The position numbers and the translations under genes were made by a program. A DNA stretch of 64,000 nucleotides from positions 496,001 to 560,000 of the forward strand of contig CAJTQR010000001.1 in NCBI GenBank assembly GCA_910578515.1. Reading direction: 5' to 3'. Below the pieces are notes generated by a model. That model saw only the letters and a list, made by a program, of their open reading frames with translations, had not been told where the DNA came from and searched no databases. The stretch is from an uncultured Duncaniella sp. (GTDB taxonomy: Bacteria > Bacteroidota > Bacteroidia > Bacteroidales > Muribaculaceae). Positions 43,738 through 50,880 of this stretch are shown here, piece after piece. Numbering within the stretch: position 1 is the first letter of the stretch; each line of letters starts with the position of its first letter.

Positions 43738-44515
43738 ACGAATTCTTCTTCCTCGTCGTCGTTATCGGTTTTGCTTTTGAAATTCTCAGGGTTGTTGGCG
43801 TCTATGCTATCGTCCCATTCTTCTTCCTGTGTTTTATTGGTGCTATAACTTGGGCTTGCCTGACTATACAGGAGCAGGTTTTCATAACTGATGTCATGCA
43901 GAATGTAATCCGGGGTGACATGAAGTGCTTGCGCCCATCCGTAGATTACTCCCCAGATACTGTCGCTTTGTCCACCTCCCTTGTCGGCTTTATCTGATTT
44001 GCTGTGGTCAGGGAAGTGGTAAGCGCGAAAAAATCTGCAATCTGCATATCGACAAGTCGTCGCGTGAGGATGGCATTAAGTGTTGCTGGAGCAAGCTCGC
44101 TTAAGACAATTTCAGCAAGCCTATCCACTTCACTAATCATATTCCTATTTGCGTGTTTTTGACGCGCTGAGCGGAATATACGGCTGAAATAACTGCGCGT
44201 TTTGACAAGCCCTTCCCTCCGAGGTACGAGACGATTCTCCTCAACACGCTTCGCTCCCAGTATCAGCACAGCTGTTATTTTACCCAGTGTCCGGCAGTGT
44301 CGTGCGCTACGCAATACTTCATGCAGCAAGTCCTCGGACTCCGGATTTATCTTCGGCAGGGTGGCTGCGAGTTCCGAGGTCATAATGATGGTGGCGAGTG
44401 TCGGCGGCGCCAACGGATAGTCTACACCGTCGAGAGTCAACACTTCGCTCTTACGTTCCAGTACGGTTTCCGTAACTCGCCGCTCTATAGTCTTGTCGGT
44501 ATTTGTCGTTTCCAT
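43734..44515 (-). CDS. Tail assembly chaperone long form made by -1 frameshift (gpGT type)
   Basis: After residue 163 of the upstream frame a -1 slip at T_TTT_TTC (44033-44027) enters an open frame with no start of its own: RAYHFPDHSKSDKADK, then GGQSDSIWGVIYGWAQALHV, TPDYILHDISYENLLLYSQ, EEEWDDSIDANNPENF and an acidic end DDEEEEFV. It stops at TGA 43736-43734, overlapping the tape-measure ATG. The fusion is 260 aa. This is the conserved G/GT arrangement of long-tailed phages, in which the short and long chaperones coat the tape measure. The extension has no other way to be translated. Confidence 0.85.
43946..44515 (-). CDS. Tail assembly chaperone short form (gpG type)
   Basis: 189 aa ending at TAA 43946. 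It lies between the major tail protein and the tape-measure gene, the fixed place of tail chaperones. It is mostly helical (PTLATIIMTSELAATLPKINPESEDLLHEVLRSARHC, RNMISEVDRLAEIVLSELAPATLNAILTRRLVDMQIADFFALTTS). The slippery heptamer lies in ADFF. Most ribosomes should make this form and a minority the long form. Confidence 0.82.
   Translation of the reverse strand: METTNTDKTIERRVTETVLERKSEVLTLDGVDYPLAPPTLATIIMTSELAATLPKINPESEDLLHEVLRSARHCRTLGKITAVLILGAKRVEENRLVPRREGLVKTRSYFSRIFRSARQKHANRNMISEVDRLAEIVLSELAPATLNAILTRRLVDMQIADFFALTTSLTTANQIKPTREVDKATVSGE
44027..44033 (-). promoter_or_regulatory. -1 ribosomal frameshift site T_TTT_TTC
   Basis: The heptamer lies exactly in the zero frame (codons TTT at 44032-44030 and TTC at 44029-44027 preceded by T). 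The -1 frame is open from here to the tape-measure start. Confidence 0.85.
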
Positions 44516-44537
44516 TGCTTGGTGTCCTGATTAATAA

Positions 44538-44605
44538 TGGTGCGTGCCGGGGAGTCGAACCCCGGTCGAGCCATCGGAGTATTCATCTGCCGCGAACTCT
44601 CACGC
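44538..44605 (-). ncRNA. tRNA-like element with T-arm and encoded CCA
   Basis: The minus strand reads GCGTG at the 5' end and CACGC-A-CCA at the 3' end (five acceptor pairs), with a perfect T-arm CGGGG-TTCGACT-CCCCG and a D-arm-like GAGT/ACTC hairpin with GG in its loop. Only about 13 nt remain where an anticodon arm should be, so it is not a normal tRNA (68 nt in all). It lies between the major tail protein stop and the chaperone ATG, within the operon. Possible roles are an mRNA processing site for RNase P/Z, or a decayed tRNA. Confidence 0.5.
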
Positions 44606-44630
44606 TAAGGCATGTTGGAGTGGGATAAGA

Positions 44631-45182
44631 TTAGCCCGCAGCTTCTGCTGCAGCTTGAGGCTTCTTCTTGACGAAGCGCGAATACCAATAATTCTTGGTT
44701 TCATCCGCCTGGTCGGTTTTGACGATTTCAAATTCGAGGTCGGCATAGTTACCCTCCTCCTCGCTCCAACCGGGCTTGTAAGCCACGTTTGTCTTTGGAG
44801 CACGGATGCCTTTTGCTCCGTAGTTCTTAGGCTCAACCTCTACAGAGAAGTCGCCCTCTACCACGTGGGTTTTCATTTTGAACTCATCGCTCTCTTTGTC
44901 AAGTTCGCCGAGCCCAAGCATCTCGAGCAGCTCATCGTCAGGCTCGATTACTCGTGTTTTCAGTAGGAATCCGCCCTCCTGCGTTTCCTTTGCAACGGTC
45001 TCTCCACCGGTTGCCTTGGCTTCGAGGGTGTCTCCGTCGCTCGGTTCGAGAGTGGAGCTCTTATCCTTGATGGTGCCAATATTTTTCAGATTTTCATCTG
45101 TTGCCATTGTATCATCTTCAGGAGTCTTGGCTATGCGGAATTTGCATTTAGACCAAGCCATGATTTTCTTTTTCTTTGGCAT
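44631..45182 (-). CDS. Major tail (tube) protein
   Basis: 183 aa, the gene directly before the tail chaperones, where siphoviruses carry the tube subunit. It starts MPKKKKIMAWSKCKFRIAK (MAWSKCKF at residue 8 is an alternative start). Features fitting a tube protein are GGFLLKTRVIEPDDELLEMLG, MKTHVVEGDFSVEVEPKN and a beta-rich core ending NYWYSRFVKKKP. The C-terminus is Ala-rich and flexible. Assignment from order and size. Confidence 0.7.
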   Translation of the reverse strand: MPKKKKIMAWSKCKFRIAKTPEDDTMATDENLKNIGTIKDKSSTLEPSDGDTLEAKATGGETVAKETQEGGFLLKTRVIEPDDELLEMLGLGELDKESDEFKMKTHVVEGDFSVEVEPKNYGAKGIRAPKTNVAYKPGWSEEEGNYADLEFEIVKTDQADETKNYWYSRFVKKKPQAAAEAAG

Positions 45183-45192
45183 ATACTTTGGT

Positions 45193-45606
45193 TTAGAATG
45201 TGATTAATTTGAATCCAATGTTAATGTTTACAAAGTGTTGTTCAATCTCCGGGTCTGCCATCGTGTGGGTGGCTTGTGAGAGGTAATAGAGATAGTCTGT
45301 GTCAGCTGCGTTCAGGGTGTCGATGATTGCGTCATCCAATTGCGTCAATTCCTGTATCCTTGCTTTATCGGGGACTGCGCGTCCTATGCCACAGTCTATG
45401 TCCGGCACGTAGATGTTGAGTTTCGCCCGTCCTGCTTGAATTTGGCTTGCGCTTGCGTAGGTGGCGGTCAGTACCGCATCCTCCGCTTTGGAGTTCGCCG
45501 GGCGGCAGTCGCTCTGATAAAAGCCACCGCCAATGTGCGAGATAATCAGTTGCTCCAACACCTCGTACATCTCCTGCTCAATCTGCGCTGTTGATTTCTT
45601 TGCCAT
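45193..45606 (-). CDS. Probable tail terminator/neck protein
   Basis: 137 aa between the gp10-like protein and the major tail protein, matching the tail-terminator position. The N-terminal helix (QIEQEMYEVLEQLIISHI) and mixed alpha/beta core (AKLNIYVPDIDCGIG, QHFVNINIGFKLITF) fit the size of gpU-like terminators. No strong motif; assigned by gene order. Confidence 0.5.
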   Translation of the reverse strand: MAKKSTAQIEQEMYEVLEQLIISHIGGGFYQSDCRPANSKAEDAVLTATYASASQIQAGRAKLNIYVPDIDCGIGRAVPDKARIQELTQLDDAIIDTLNAADTDYLYYLSQATHTMADPEIEQHFVNINIGFKLITF

Positions 45607-45615
45607 AGTTCCGGG

Positions 45616-46086
45616 TTAAAATCTTAGTTTGCTCAACATTCGTTTTACTATCTCCTCAGCCTTAATCTCCGCCGAGTCGAGGACGTCGTAGCCCATCGCT
45701 TCGACGTAGGCTGCGTATGGCATTCCTGCTACCACTATCAGCACAAGTCCCTCGCTGTTCTCTGAGATGAGTTTCTGCAGGAATTCCCTGCCTTTCTTCG
45801 TCCCCGAAAGACCTCCGGCACCGCTTCGCTTCTTCCCGTTGCCCTGAACGGGTGAGAAGTCGCTCTGCCTTACCACCCGACCATTCCACAAAACCACATA
45901 GCCTATCGAGCTTGTGAGGTTGCCCGTCTGGTCGGTGTATCGCTTTCGGTTCGGGTCGCGAGCGTATTTCACAACCTCCTCCCCAGCATAGCAAAGCACA
46001 TTCACAAGAGCCTGCAAAAGCCTGTTCGTCCGTCGGTCTATAGACGCTTGCAGGGCGGCAGTCGGTATTGTCTGTCTAATCGGCAT
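45616..46086 (-). CDS. HK97 gp10-like neck protein
   Basis: 156 aa with a helical start (ALQASIDRRTNRLLQALVNVLCYAGEEVVKYAR), then the family-type YTDQTGNLTSSIGYVVLWNG and AGMPYAAYVEAMGYDVLDSA, which matches HK97 gp10-like tail-completion proteins (TGNLRASI...YAxYVExG). It joins head and tail during assembly. It overlaps the preceding gene by 11 nt. Confidence 0.7.
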   Translation of the reverse strand: MPIRQTIPTAALQASIDRRTNRLLQALVNVLCYAGEEVVKYARDPNRKRYTDQTGNLTSSIGYVVLWNGRVVRQSDFSPVQGNGKKRSGAGGLSGTKKGREFLQKLISENSEGLVLIVVAGMPYAAYVEAMGYDVLDSAEIKAEEIVKRMLSKLRF

Positions 46087-46417
46087 GGCTCAACGCAATC
46101 TGAATTGCTCCTACGTAGTCGAGGTGCTGTATATCCTGAACCCGGAACGTCCCCATGCGCTGACCCCGGTTGTCGGTCAGCACCACGCGCTCAGCCTTGA
46201 ACGTCTGTGCTGCGTCCGTATCTATCAGCACTATGTAGTCAGTGCGCTTAAATACCCCGTCAACCGCTCGTCCGTGGCGGTCACTTGTGTTGGTCTTTAT
46301 GTTGCAGGGAATAGGCTCTCCGGGGGTGTCGGTCGTGGGGACCGGTCGCCCGGCGACCATGCCGCCCCCCATCGTGCTTATCACCTGCAACGTTCCGTTT
46401 TCAATTATCAGGCTCAT
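46076..46417 (-). CDS. Probable head-tail stopper/adaptor
   Basis: 113 aa, beta-rich, with TDYIVLIDTDAAQTFKAERVVLTDNRGQRMGTFRVQDIQHLDYVGAIQI: an SH3-like or beta-barrel pattern of small head-closure proteins. Position between the connector-like gene and the gp10-like gene fits a stopper (gp16/FII type). Assigned by order. Confidence 0.5.
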   Translation of the reverse strand: MSLIIENGTLQVISTMGGGMVAGRPVPTTDTPGEPIPCNIKTNTSDRHGRAVDGVFKRTDYIVLIDTDAAQTFKAERVVLTDNRGQRMGTFRVQDIQHLDYVGAIQIALSHAD

Positions 46418-46740
46418 AAATCCTCTCCTTTGTAGCCGTAGGTTACTCCGCTTACTGTATCCTCATCTCCTATTTCATCAAGAATGGCTTCACCGCGAGT
46501 GCGTAAACGTTTACGCTCATCCTCTGAAAAACTGAAGCTGACATTGTTCTGCGTCACGTTAGGGGCTTCGCTCAGCCAAATGTACGTCTGCGCCTGGGCG
46601 CGTCTGAACTCCTTGCTCTGGCGCACCTCCTGCGACAGTTCCATGTCAGCCGACAGACCCACACCCTCGGCTATGTCTTGCAACGTCGCCGTGGGTATCG
46701 GGTATGCCGAAATGCTTCTCAAAGACTGCGCTACGTTCAT
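46414..46740 (-). CDS. Probable head-tail connector (gp6/gp15-like)
   Basis: 108 aa, helical, directly following the major capsid protein and overlapping both neighbours by 4 nt. AYPIPTATLQDIAEGVGLSADMELSQEVRQSKEFRRAQAQTYIWLSEAPNVTQNNVSFSFSEDERKRLRTRGEAIL fits the small helical adaptor proteins that bind the portal. Assigned by position. Confidence 0.5.
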   Translation of the reverse strand: MNVAQSLRSISAYPIPTATLQDIAEGVGLSADMELSQEVRQSKEFRRAQAQTYIWLSEAPNVTQNNVSFSFSEDERKRLRTRGEAILDEIGDEDTVSGVTYGYKGEDL

Positions 46741-47858
46741 CCCTTACTTGCGGCTTCTCCGTTAGCCCACTTGGTGTTAGCGGTGTTGATAAACACAAGG
46801 CTACGGCGGTTGATGAGTCCGGGCTGAGCATATCCCTCTGCCATCGTTACCTCGAGCATTGGGTTGAGCTCCGAGTAACGAGTAATCTTATAGTATTTGG
46901 CTTGGGACTGCAAGGCTGCGGTATCCCGCACAAGGGGAACAGGCTTGAAGTGAGTCCATCCGAGCTGCGGTATAGGAGCGAGTGTTACCACGTTTTCGTT
47001 CCATGGTTTGATGGTTACCGATTCGCCCTTTTTATCCTCGATTGTAGCGTAGGTGTCGAGCACGAGAATCTGCGGCCAGCCCTTACCGAGCATGTACTTG
47101 TTGATTCCGTCAAGAGTAATCATGTCGGCAGTTACAAGCGACTGCTCGCAACGAGGGAAGAGTCGCTTTGCTGTTTTGGTCTGTGCCATCAGCTGATTGA
47201 ATTTGGCTTTCTCCATTATCGCATACATGGGCTTTTTCAAACCCTTGCGAGCAATTGCATTCTGCCACTTGTGGATGTCGGCTAGACCGTCCGCGTTAGC
47301 TTCGTCATCCCATGGTGTTTCAACGCCTACAAAATTCTCTTTAGGTACGTTGAAATTTATGGTGTCAGCAGTAGCCATCTCACCATCAATCTTAGCCGGG
47401 AAGTCGTGAATGCCGGACGAGCCGATGCGCATGCAGTCGATTTCCATTTTGTAGTCCATCGCATTGCGGACAAATGTCAGGTCGTCATAAACGAGGTCAA
47501 CAAGGTAGCGGGCAGTCGCTTTGTCCTCCGTGTTGGCAGCAGCAAGCGTCTGCAAGTCTTGATACTCGTTGATTTCGATTTCGTCTTTCTCGCGGCTCAC
47601 GGCATATTTGCCGAGCTTACCGTTCCATGCGCCCACGGTCTTGCGTGTCTTTTTCGGGGCTTTGGTATTAAACGCCACGCGTTCAGCAGCTACAGGTATA
47701 CCCTCGTCGCCCTCCAGTCCTTTGATATCGAACTTGGGGCTGAACTTCAGGGGGAACAGCTGCGGCCATGCCAGTCCGGTGCCGGGCTTATAGCTGTTCA
47801 CTTCGACATCCATTCCGGCTTGGTCAATGTCAAATAGTGGCTTCTTCATATCGGACAT
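46737..47858 (-). CDS. Major capsid protein
   Basis: 373 aa, the length and order (scaffold, decoration, capsid, connector) of phage major capsid proteins. The sequence resembles the lambda-gpE-like capsid group rather than the HK97 gp5 type: WPQLFPLKFSPKFDIKGLEGDEGIPVAAERVAFNTKAPKK near the N-terminus, a long helical spine (VDLVYDDLTFVRNAMDYKMEIDCMRIG), and a C-terminal MLEVTMAEGYAQPGLINRRSLVFINTANT. It forms the icosahedral shell. Confidence 0.82.
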   Translation of the reverse strand: MSDMKKPLFDIDQAGMDVEVNSYKPGTGLAWPQLFPLKFSPKFDIKGLEGDEGIPVAAERVAFNTKAPKKTRKTVGAWNGKLGKYAVSREKDEIEINEYQDLQTLAAANTEDKATARYLVDLVYDDLTFVRNAMDYKMEIDCMRIGSSGIHDFPAKIDGEMATADTINFNVPKENFVGVETPWDDEANADGLADIHKWQNAIARKGLKKPMYAIMEKAKFNQLMAQTKTAKRLFPRCEQSLVTADMITLDGINKYMLGKGWPQILVLDTYATIEDKKGESVTIKPWNENVVTLAPIPQLGWTHFKPVPLVRDTAALQSQAKYYKITRYSELNPMLEVTMAEGYAQPGLINRRSLVFINTANTKWANGEAASKG

Positions 47859-47885
47859 ATTTATTTCCTCCTATGATTTTAGCGG

Positions 47886-48437
47886 TTAAACAAGTGTGAT
47901 GAGTGGCAGCAGTGCGGCTACCTCTTTTGCGATGCATGCGGTTTCCTTGCGGAGATTCGCTCCGTTAATAAGGCGCACGGGGAAGTCGCCCTCATTGGCA
48001 GGAACGTGGTTGCCAGTCACGTACACCGGGGTGTAGATGGGCTCAGCTGCATCCTCGCTCGCTTCCTTTGCCTGATACAGTACTGTATCGTTGGCAATTC
48101 CCTCTCCAAGTGTTACGATTACGAGGTCATGGTCTGCCGGGGTAGTATCTACTTTGGTGCATTTCACACCTTTCTTTCCGTGCGCGATGATGTCGCCAAC
48201 GGCTACGCCGCTTCCTTTCTCCACCTTGATGGTTGTGTCTGCAGCGGCGACTGCTGCTACAAGGCGATAAGCCTTGATGGGAACGAACTTACCGTCCTTT
48301 TCGCCTACGGCGGTGGTGGGTGCAATCTCGAACTGGGGGTTCTCAATCAAACCACCTCCGGGCTTCTCGGCAATGACCTGCTCTATACGGATTGGGTCAA
48401 CCTTTGCAGCATCCTTGAACTTGAAATTTACTTCCAT
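47886..48437 (-). CDS. Head decoration/fibre protein
   Basis: 183 aa just before the capsid gene. Features are VPIKAYRLVAAVAAADTTIKVEKGSGVAVGDIIAHGKKGVKC, a barrel-like segment, and VYVTGNHVPANEGDFPVRLINGANLRKETACIAKEVAALLP. In lambda-like and Bacteroides phages this place is taken by decoration or head-fibre proteins stabilising the shell. Assigned by position plus beta-rich content. Confidence 0.6.
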   Translation of the reverse strand: MEVNFKFKDAAKVDPIRIEQVIAEKPGGGLIENPQFEIAPTTAVGEKDGKFVPIKAYRLVAAVAAADTTIKVEKGSGVAVGDIIAHGKKGVKCTKVDTTPADHDLVIVTLGEGIANDTVLYQAKEASEDAAEPIYTPVYVTGNHVPANEGDFPVRLINGANLRKETACIAKEVAALLPLITLV

Positions 48438-48455
48438 AGTTTATGGGGTGTTTGT

Positions 48456-49208
48456 TTATGTGTTTGTGGTTGGTGTCAACCCTTGAATAGCCGGGGTTGA
48501 CGATACGGCTGCTTCGCGTTCTGCCAAACGCTGTTTCAGGTAGGGATTCTCTTGCGGTTGTGCGCCGCCTTGCGCCCCTCCTTTAGGTCTGCCGACTACG
48601 CCACCCTTTGCAGCCAAGTCCACCGACATCTGCTCAACGTCCGGTGTCAATTCAGTCAACCATCCGTCAAACTCTTCGTCGTCCTTGAACGTCATTCGGG
48701 AAAAATCTTTTTCGTAGCGACTGCGGACGGATGCCGGTGCATTCTTCAACACCTCTGCCAGCTTGCTCTGACGGCTTGTTGCTGTCTTTTCTTGCTGCAT
48801 TGCATCGAGCCGCGCATTCAAGGCTTTATTCTGCTCAATAAGAGCCTGAGCCCATGCCGGGGTCTGTTCGCCTTGCGACTGCTCCTGTTCTGTGGTGTTA
48901 GCAGTAGTCTGCGCCGTTGTAGTGGTCGCTCCCGACTTTACACCGTTAGCGTCCTCCACTGGTTTTCCGTCTTTGAGATTATGGGTTTTCTCGTAGTTCT
49001 TTACGGCTGACTTCTGCGCTTCGTCAGCGCGGCTGTCACCATATTGCTCGAGAACTTGCTGGAACGTCACGCCCGCTACTACGTTCGCGACATCTTCCTC
49101 TTTAGTGACCTTGCCGCTGCTGATCAGTTTGTCAGCGACCCGACCGAGAATAGCTGCGCTCACCCCGGTAAACTTGCCGTTGAGAGCCGTTAAGATTGCT
49201 TGCTTCAT
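48456..49208 (-). CDS. Capsid scaffolding protein
   Basis: 250 aa, strongly helical and charged. The N-terminal domain (KQAILTALNGKFTGVSAAILGRVADKLISSGKVTKEEDVANVVAG) is followed by a Gln/Thr-rich linker (about 90-115), a coiled coil (ALIEQNKALNARLDAMQQEKT) and a disordered Gly/Gln tail. This composition and the place before decoration and capsid genes are typical for scaffolds, which direct procapsid assembly and then leave. It is the first gene after the divergent cassette and has a possible -7 box at 49232. Confidence 0.75.
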   Translation of the reverse strand: MKQAILTALNGKFTGVSAAILGRVADKLISSGKVTKEEDVANVVAGVTFQQVLEQYGDSRADEAQKSAVKNYEKTHNLKDGKPVEDANGVKSGATTTTAQTTANTTEQEQSQGEQTPAWAQALIEQNKALNARLDAMQQEKTATSRQSKLAEVLKNAPASVRSRYEKDFSRMTFKDDEEFDGWLTELTPDVEQMSVDLAAKGGVVGRPKGGAQGGAQPQENPYLKQRLAEREAAVSSTPAIQGLTPTTNT

Positions 49209-49231
49209 GTGATAAACTAATTAGTTGATGG

Positions 49232-49239
49232 CAAATGTA
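49232..49239 (-). promoter_or_regulatory. -7 box before the head/tail operon
   Basis: CAAATGTA reads TACATTTG on the minus strand, 23 nt before the scaffold ATG. No -33 is seen; an operator-like palindrome (49257-49273) lies in its place. Confidence 0.45.
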
Positions 49240-49256
49240 GTAAAATTCCGCAATAG

Positions 49257-49273
49257 TGATTATAAAATAATCA
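49257..49273. promoter_or_regulatory. Operator-like palindrome 1
   Basis: TGATTAT-AAA-ATAATCA, a perfect 7-bp inverted repeat at the -33 place of the leftward promoter. It shares TGATTA with the site at 49404. Confidence 0.45.
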
Positions 49274-49369
49274 ATAAACCTTTAATTTTTTTTGACCATG
49301 CAATCATGAGCAGGTCAGCGTATTGCGAAAAATCAATAAAAAAGTTTATAAAATTTATTGCAAAAAGTA

Positions 49370-49399
49370 TTGTTATTTCTAAAATAACTGTTAACTTTG
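49370..49399 (+). promoter_or_regulatory. Promoter of the rightward cassette
   Basis: TTG at 49370-49372, 19 nt, TAACTTTG at 49392-49399; about 50 nt before the first ATG. Confidence 0.7.
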
Positions 49400-49403
49400 C
49401 GAC

Positions 49404-49422
49404 GTGATTACATCATAATCAC
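49404..49422. promoter_or_regulatory. Operator-like palindrome 2 at the cassette transcription start
   Basis: GTGATTA-CATCA-TAATCAC, perfect 7-bp arms, starting 5 nt after the -7 box where a repressor would block initiation. Confidence 0.5.
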
Positions 49423-49451
49423 TTTAAAATACAACAACAAAACTTAGGATT

Positions 49452-49694
49452 ATGAAAAAGTCTGCTACCCTCCACTTCTCCTCAAAGTTCATCAACCGCA
49501 ACTTCCGCTTAAAAGTTAGCGGGATGGATGCTTTCGGCAATAAGATTAACAAGCTCGTTGGTGTTGCCGGCATGCTTGCTCTAATCGGTGTTGAGATGTT
49601 CAACAAGCTCCTCGACCGCGCCACCCGGTGCCTTGAAGATGTCTGCGTATGCAAACTCCGTCGCGGTCTGAAAATCTCGTTCTACAGCAAATAA
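49452..49694 (+). CDS. Small basic protein of the rightward cassette
   Basis: 80 aa. It has an N-terminal KKSATLHFSSKFINRNFRLKVSGMD and a short hydrophobic stretch (VGVAGMLALIGVEMF, about 36-50) followed by a basic tail with two Cys (CLEDVCVCKLRRGLK). It has a consensus promoter with a palindrome at its start site. Not recognised. It is the first gene of a plus-strand cassette set between minus-strand head genes. Confidence 0.6.
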   Translation: MKKSATLHFSSKFINRNFRLKVSGMDAFGNKINKLVGVAGMLALIGVEMFNKLLDRATRCLEDVCVCKLRRGLKISFYSK

Positions 49695-49728
49695 TGTTTA
49701 ATCAGGACGCCCCTAAAACTCCACAACA

Positions 49729-50211
49729 ATGTCAGAAGAAAAGAACATCAAGTCCATTCAAACTCCCCACGGTGAACTCCGCTACTACCGCGACTGGGAT
49801 AACTCCGAGGGCGGTGTCGTAATGCTCAACCCCCGCACTCTCGACCGCTACCGCGAAATACGCGACGGTCATCCCAAAATAGAGAATTATGACTGCTTCT
49901 TTGCGTTCGGTCAGGAGCAGTTTGACCGCAACCTTGCTGCCGCCGTCCTCTCCGGGCGTATCAAAGAGGGCGAAAAAATCTACTCTCATTCCTCCGGGCT
50001 TTACGGCACACGTGATGGCATTACTTCGTTCCTCGCTTGGTATGAGGAGCGCGACAAGGCAATCCCCGCCGAGTGCGACCCGCAGGAGGTCTATTTCTAC
50101 GAGTACAACAACCACGAGTGCATGTTCGGGTGGGATGGCGACAAGCCCGCTTTCGACCTTGTTGCCGCCTACTTCGGAGAGGATGTGGCGTCTAAAGTCG
50201 TAAGGCTATGA
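49729..50211 (+). CDS. Hypothetical protein of the rightward cassette
   Basis: 160 aa, acidic and soluble, rich in aromatic residues: GELRYYRDWDNSEGGVVMLNPRTLDRYREIRDGHP, FFAFGQEQFDRNLAA, IYSHSSGLYGTRDGITSFLAWYEERDKAIPAECDPQEVYFYEYNNHECMFGWDGD. Similar small proteins occur in Bacteroides mobile elements, but I know of no function. It is followed by a gene overlapping by 4 nt. Being near a toxin-carrying head protein, an immunity role is conceivable but unproven. Confidence 0.65.
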   Translation: MSEEKNIKSIQTPHGELRYYRDWDNSEGGVVMLNPRTLDRYREIRDGHPKIENYDCFFAFGQEQFDRNLAAAVLSGRIKEGEKIYSHSSGLYGTRDGITSFLAWYEERDKAIPAECDPQEVYFYEYNNHECMFGWDGDKPAFDLVAAYFGEDVASKVVRL

Positions 50212-50396
50212 TAACATTGAAATATCAGGGGTTCTATGCGAACTCCGTTGCCTACCGTATCCTGCTATGCAAACGTGGGTATCGTATCCATGAAGTGCGT
50301 GTTGAACTTCCAGGTGAGCAATATTTAGAAGCCATTTCCGCTGAATTTCATCGTCGAGGGTTCGGTCGTGTCTGCTTGGGTGAAATTCCATTTTAG
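50208..50396 (+). CDS. Small hypothetical protein coupled to the preceding gene
   Basis: 62 aa; ATG at 50208 overlaps the previous TGA (ATGA). Sequence MITLKYQGFYANSVAYRILL, basic in the middle (CKRGYRIHEVRVELPG), fits a small alpha/beta protein. Not recognised. The overlap supports it as a real gene. Confidence 0.55.
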   Translation: MITLKYQGFYANSVAYRILLCKRGYRIHEVRVELPGEQYLEAISAEFHRRGFGRVCLGEIPF

Positions 50397-50509
50397 GACA
50401 TTTTAAGCGAGCCTAAGGAGTGCTCTCCCTTTTCCGAGCCGCTCCCTTAACTCACTTCCAAAATTCCTCTGAGGATAAAATTCGCCAAAAATAACTTATA
50501 ATTTCAACT

Positions 50510-50740
50510 ATGGACGAAATAATCAAAGTGACTTTTCACACCTCCATTAATGGCGAGCGTGAGTATTTCTTTACATCCATTGCTGCCATTTATCAGCAAT
50601 TCATTCCTGAGCAAATAGGTGTCTCTCTCGCCCGTCTTTGGGGGAAGCATCTCTCAGTGGCTAATCCCATTGCAACAAGGACATGCGTAATCTCCAAACA
50701 CTACATCCATCGTAAACCTCAAACCAACAAACGAAAATGA
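50510..50740 (+). CDS. Small hypothetical protein, end of the rightward cassette
   Basis: 76 aa: KVTFHTSINGEREYFFTSIAAIYQQFIPEQIGVSLARLWG and a strongly basic C-terminus (HRKPQTNKRK). The start follows AACTTATAATTTCAACT without a clear ribosome site, as is common in Bacteroidetes. Not recognised. A consensus promoter begins 8 nt past its stop. Confidence 0.55.
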   Translation: MDEIIKVTFHTSINGEREYFFTSIAAIYQQFIPEQIGVSLARLWGKHLSVANPIATRTCVISKHYIHRKPQTNKRK

Positions 50741-50747
50741 AAGACGT

Positions 50748-50778
50748 TTTGTAAACTCAAAGTTTATTGTTAACTTTG
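50748..50778 (+). promoter_or_regulatory. Consensus promoter of a candidate small RNA
   Basis: TTTG at 50748-50751, 19 nt, TAACTTTG at 50771-50778. Only about 70 nt separate it from a terminator. Confidence 0.75.
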
Positions 50779-50783
50779 TGCCG

Positions 50784-50880
50784 CGGGATAGCCGTAAAAG
50801 GCGATTTCTGCACTAGCCTGGCGAGGGGGTCGGTTGCGACGAATACGCATAAAGGAGGCTTAGGTCTCCTTTATTTTTTT
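50784..50880 (+). ncRNA. Candidate small RNA next to the toxin-bearing head gene
   Basis: Promoter and strong terminator bracket about 95 nt without an ORF. The RNA has small hairpins (GCC-GTAAAA-GGC, GTCG-GTTG-CGAC) and a terminator AAAGGAG/CTCCTTT. It converges on the 3' end of the minor-head gene, overlapping about its last 20 bases. Function unknown. Confidence 0.6.
50851..50880 (+). terminator. Terminator of the candidate small RNA
   Basis: AAAGGAG (50851-50857) pairs with CTCCTTT (50866-50872), followed by A and eight T. Confidence 0.85.

Noticed and set aside
44538..44605. Functional tRNA gene
   Set aside because: Despite T-arm and CCA there is no room for an anticodon arm, so it is listed only as a tRNA-like element.
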